Below, piece by piece: positions 33,701 through 34,410 of a stretch of 34,410 bases of DNA. The stretch covers positions 1 to 34,410 of the forward strand of contig NZ_AEDD01000017.1 of assembly GCF_000179615.1 (NCBI RefSeq), read 5' to 3'. This DNA is from Paenibacillus curdlanolyticus YK9. Its GTDB lineage: Bacteria > Bacillota > Bacilli > Paenibacillales > Paenibacillaceae. The stretch's first letter is position 1. Each line of letters begins with the position of its first letter. A model generated the notes under the pieces. That model made no database searches, was not told the origin of the DNA, and was given only the letters and a program-made list of their open reading frames with translations. A program made the translations under genes and the position numbers.

Positions 33701-34118
33701 AACCATAGGACACGGCTACTTTATACGAAAAATCGTTCACATCCGGGAGCAGCGCCGGATCGAGCAAAGCGTGAAGCACAAACTTCACGATTTCCTTGCC
33801 GATCTCGGAGACATCAATATTCGTTTTATATCGTTTGCATTGAATGAGCCCGACCGTCTTGCCTGCGCGCAGCAATAAACAATCCCTGCCTCTTTCGCCG
33901 ACGCCCTGCATTAACTGAATTTCATCATATGCATCAGTCCGCTGATTCTGGATTTCAGCATGATAGAGACAGAAGACGAGTCGTTCAAAATCCCTTGGTT
34001 GCAATTCGCATAAGGGGTAACCGATTTGATGCTCAAAGGCTAATGGCTTATTTAAACAATTGTTATTTTCATCATGTATTTCAGCTTCACTGCATGCACG
34101 TTCATACATCGTTTTCAC
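30744..34118 (-). CDS. Three-domain nuclease / HD / HSP90-like ATPase, candidate defence protein
   Basis: 1,124 residues (numbered from GTG 34118; ATG 34109 behind GGTGA is as likely). Domain 1 (about 40-180) is Mrr-like: FERLVFCLYHAE, then GRD (Asp79) and QCKRY (Gln93, Lys95), the PD-(D/E)XK endonuclease core. Domain 2 (about 285-450) is HD-type: HNKEHSVSV (His289/His293), LHDIGV (His329-Asp330) and ADRLDV (Asp434/437). Domain 3 (about 535-780) is a GHKL ATPase close to HSP90: EAIQNAIDA (Glu567, Asn571, Asp574), DNGRGMD (603-609) and GQFGIG (634-639), followed by HSP90-middle-like and unassigned parts to the end. HD domains fused to HSP90-like ATPases occur in predicted conflict systems. A nuclease effector gated by ATP or ligand sensing is the inferred role. 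It leads two same-strand genes. Confidence 0.87.
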   Translation of the reverse strand: MKTMYERACSEAEIHDENNNCLNKPLAFEHQIGYPLCELQPRDFERLVFCLYHAEIQNQRTDAYDEIQLMQGVGERGRDCLLLRAGKTVGLIQCKRYKTNIDVSEIGKEIVKFVLHALLDPALLPDVNDFSYKVAVSYGFSENALKLMTSLTNQSYDKNVIQGWAVEVIAKNKGLATIVWDDVKSSVFDTLDKMSFETIYPDTLNPLIESNSQIKSMFFELKAVLDEKSFKELLVEREKAALKFYDAGLLERRLKEKNEALFHKLQETKQEADRLFNAYSANFILYSFHNKEHSVSVSELLGDKVLDQGVLDALNEAELYVLASAAYLHDIGVCRTNEDIEQRFKAYEDSGQNHANKTVEEYAREHHAFFTYDFISDHWEALKLDRSWKEAIALVAGEKKDCDVYAFDYFDYAPAGGRTKVCIPYLHTLLSIADRLDVANLNANYLLQHYQGMEEHKESKKLWEEMTYGISSRIVDEDRIVFEGNCDNQLIYISLNRHIQETKHQLEQLIAKVRKYKPQYKFSIHFIEEKIDTPFSQKWGFSIDYNGIAETFMGKNIYEDKYDAIREAIQNAIDACQLRKAKEPTYVPEIEVRLTDKDIVIIDNGRGMDEYIVQNYFSKLCKSYYKDFEIDSIGQFGIGVFSYFMLCDSFSVETKTREGQRLCFKGNKNLYSYFYFYDEGKLNIAEGTALTLHLKEEVLREINVETLVTKVRDRFRFVDIPIKVVSEDTSTVMTRDSFSLDLEAELMYEVDYINRDKIKDLLLLESHINNERFEGTCGIIVERSDNALGYKPFNFTRTLHTVSSSYEGKVLICQKGVKVIERQYKYLRRASKLLDQLICSINIKQNLKINIGRNEFIDDQLDAIIAEFESDLLHKFFGSIHQFDNKESYEVCSEFVDYYLEPYLFPNKRLEDFTYNHFYIKAYIGKSEAYMLLNDFITEHPSFIFIGGASKFNKRAIRVAIRTGIPVMFIENDGLCRFYYQYFEEMNYAFSIYGHLNDLLMITKTEEAHEKYPIHYGMGISINNQLLFEVVSNIYFARAYYNTNHPLIQFYVTNRNKIKDNDKLFDKFHRFFKFLSNLYGSVTTTISLHQVNELLAEILSSFNVSIQLTAEDFPERFRGNLLVD

Positions 34119-34198
34119 CCATTCTTCTAGTATGAAATATCCATATTATTAATATATCTCCTGAAAGTCGGTATGAACAGGACATCTGCTGCTAGCCC

Positions 34199-34410
34199 CT
34201 ATTCGCACTGCCGCGTTCTGGCCGACCGGATAGCGAAGGTTTTTATTCTCTATTCGCACTTCGGCGCGCTAGCCAACCGGATAGCGAAGGTTTCTCTTCC
34301 CTATTCGCACTTCAGCACGCTGGCTGACCGGATAGCGAAGGTTTTTATTCCCTATTCGCACTTCGGCGCGCTAGCCAACGGGATAGCGAAGGTTTCTCTT
34401 CCCTATTCGC
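34199..34410. repeat. Tandem array of 51-bp units (family B), runs off the window
   Basis: Units begin at 34199, 34250, 34301, 34352 and 34403 (partial). The spacing is exactly 51 bases. Each has CTATTCGCAC at the start and CCGGATAGCGAAGG before a T-rich tail. Units alternate: the first and third end in TTTTTATT, the second and fourth in TTTCTCTT, and the second and fourth differ at one base, so a 102-bp higher-order repeat is present. Inner GGC/GCC in units 2 and 4 becomes AGC/GCT in unit 3, a compensatory change. One frame stays open from an ATG at 34173 to the window end; no ribosome binding site supports it. Confidence 0.92.

Noticed and set aside
34119-34172. Short peptide MDISY as leader of the nuclease-HD-HSP90 gene
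   Set aside because: AGGAG is 13 bases from the ATG, too far, and nothing else supports it.

Overview
The window looks like chromosomal DNA from a spore-forming Bacillota, most likely Paenibacillaceae (Paenibacillus or Cohnella type). The reasons are strong AGGAGG-type ribosome binding sites, frequent GTG/TTG starts, lipoprotein signal peptides, a KtrB-like potassium channel, DUF1877, YafY/WYL, ABC-F and O-antigen-ligase genes, and AT-rich promoters in otherwise GC-balanced DNA. This is inferred from gene content. There is no rRNA or tRNA gene, no transposase and no CRISPR array.

Layout. 1-558: tandem array of 51-bp hairpin units (family A). 673-1592: nucleotidyltransferase preceded by a terminator-like hairpin (possible attenuator). 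1746-6139 (minus): five-gene operon with two secreted phosphoesterase-type proteins, two membrane proteins and a lipoprotein. 6210-7107 (minus): EVE and SRPBCC genes, overlapping, divergent from a YafY/WYL regulator and a HAD phosphatase (7224-8987). 9049-10882: a small membrane protein and a lipoprotein that seems to use an ATT start, divergent from a second lipoprotein. 10912-12971: small stand-alone genes. 12991-16620 (minus): tight five-gene operon (APH-type kinase, D-2-hydroxyacid dehydrogenase, SDR, GNAT, ABM monooxygenase). 16812-19241 (plus): quinone-oxidoreductase-type dehydrogenase and KtrB-type transporter. 19317-26374 (minus): ABC-F ATPase, PhzF, GNAT, 7TM diguanylate cyclase, a possible spore-surface protein and a chemoreceptor. 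26511-26768: a second kind of stem-loop repeat (family C). 26783-27958 (minus): membrane protein and a 5'-damaged gene. 28102-29463 (plus): orphan O-antigen-ligase/polymerase-like protein. 29460-34118 (minus): three genes led by a protein of 1,124 residues. 34199-34410: another 51-bp tandem array (family B) running off the end.

Two things stand out. First, the protein at 30744-34118 joins an Mrr-like PD-(D/E)XK nuclease, an HD hydrolase-like domain and an HSP90-like GHKL ATPase in one chain. All three sets of catalytic motifs are readable. That composition fits a biological-conflict (anti-phage) effector, perhaps with the two unrecognised genes downstream of it. Second, families A and B have different interiors but the same 51-bp period and a shared frame: CCCTATTC, 25 bases, ATAG, six bases, TTTCT, matching at about 30 of 51 positions in a gapless hand alignment. 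Sequence changes in A mostly avoid the predicted stems. This suggests one family of structured repeats that has diversified.
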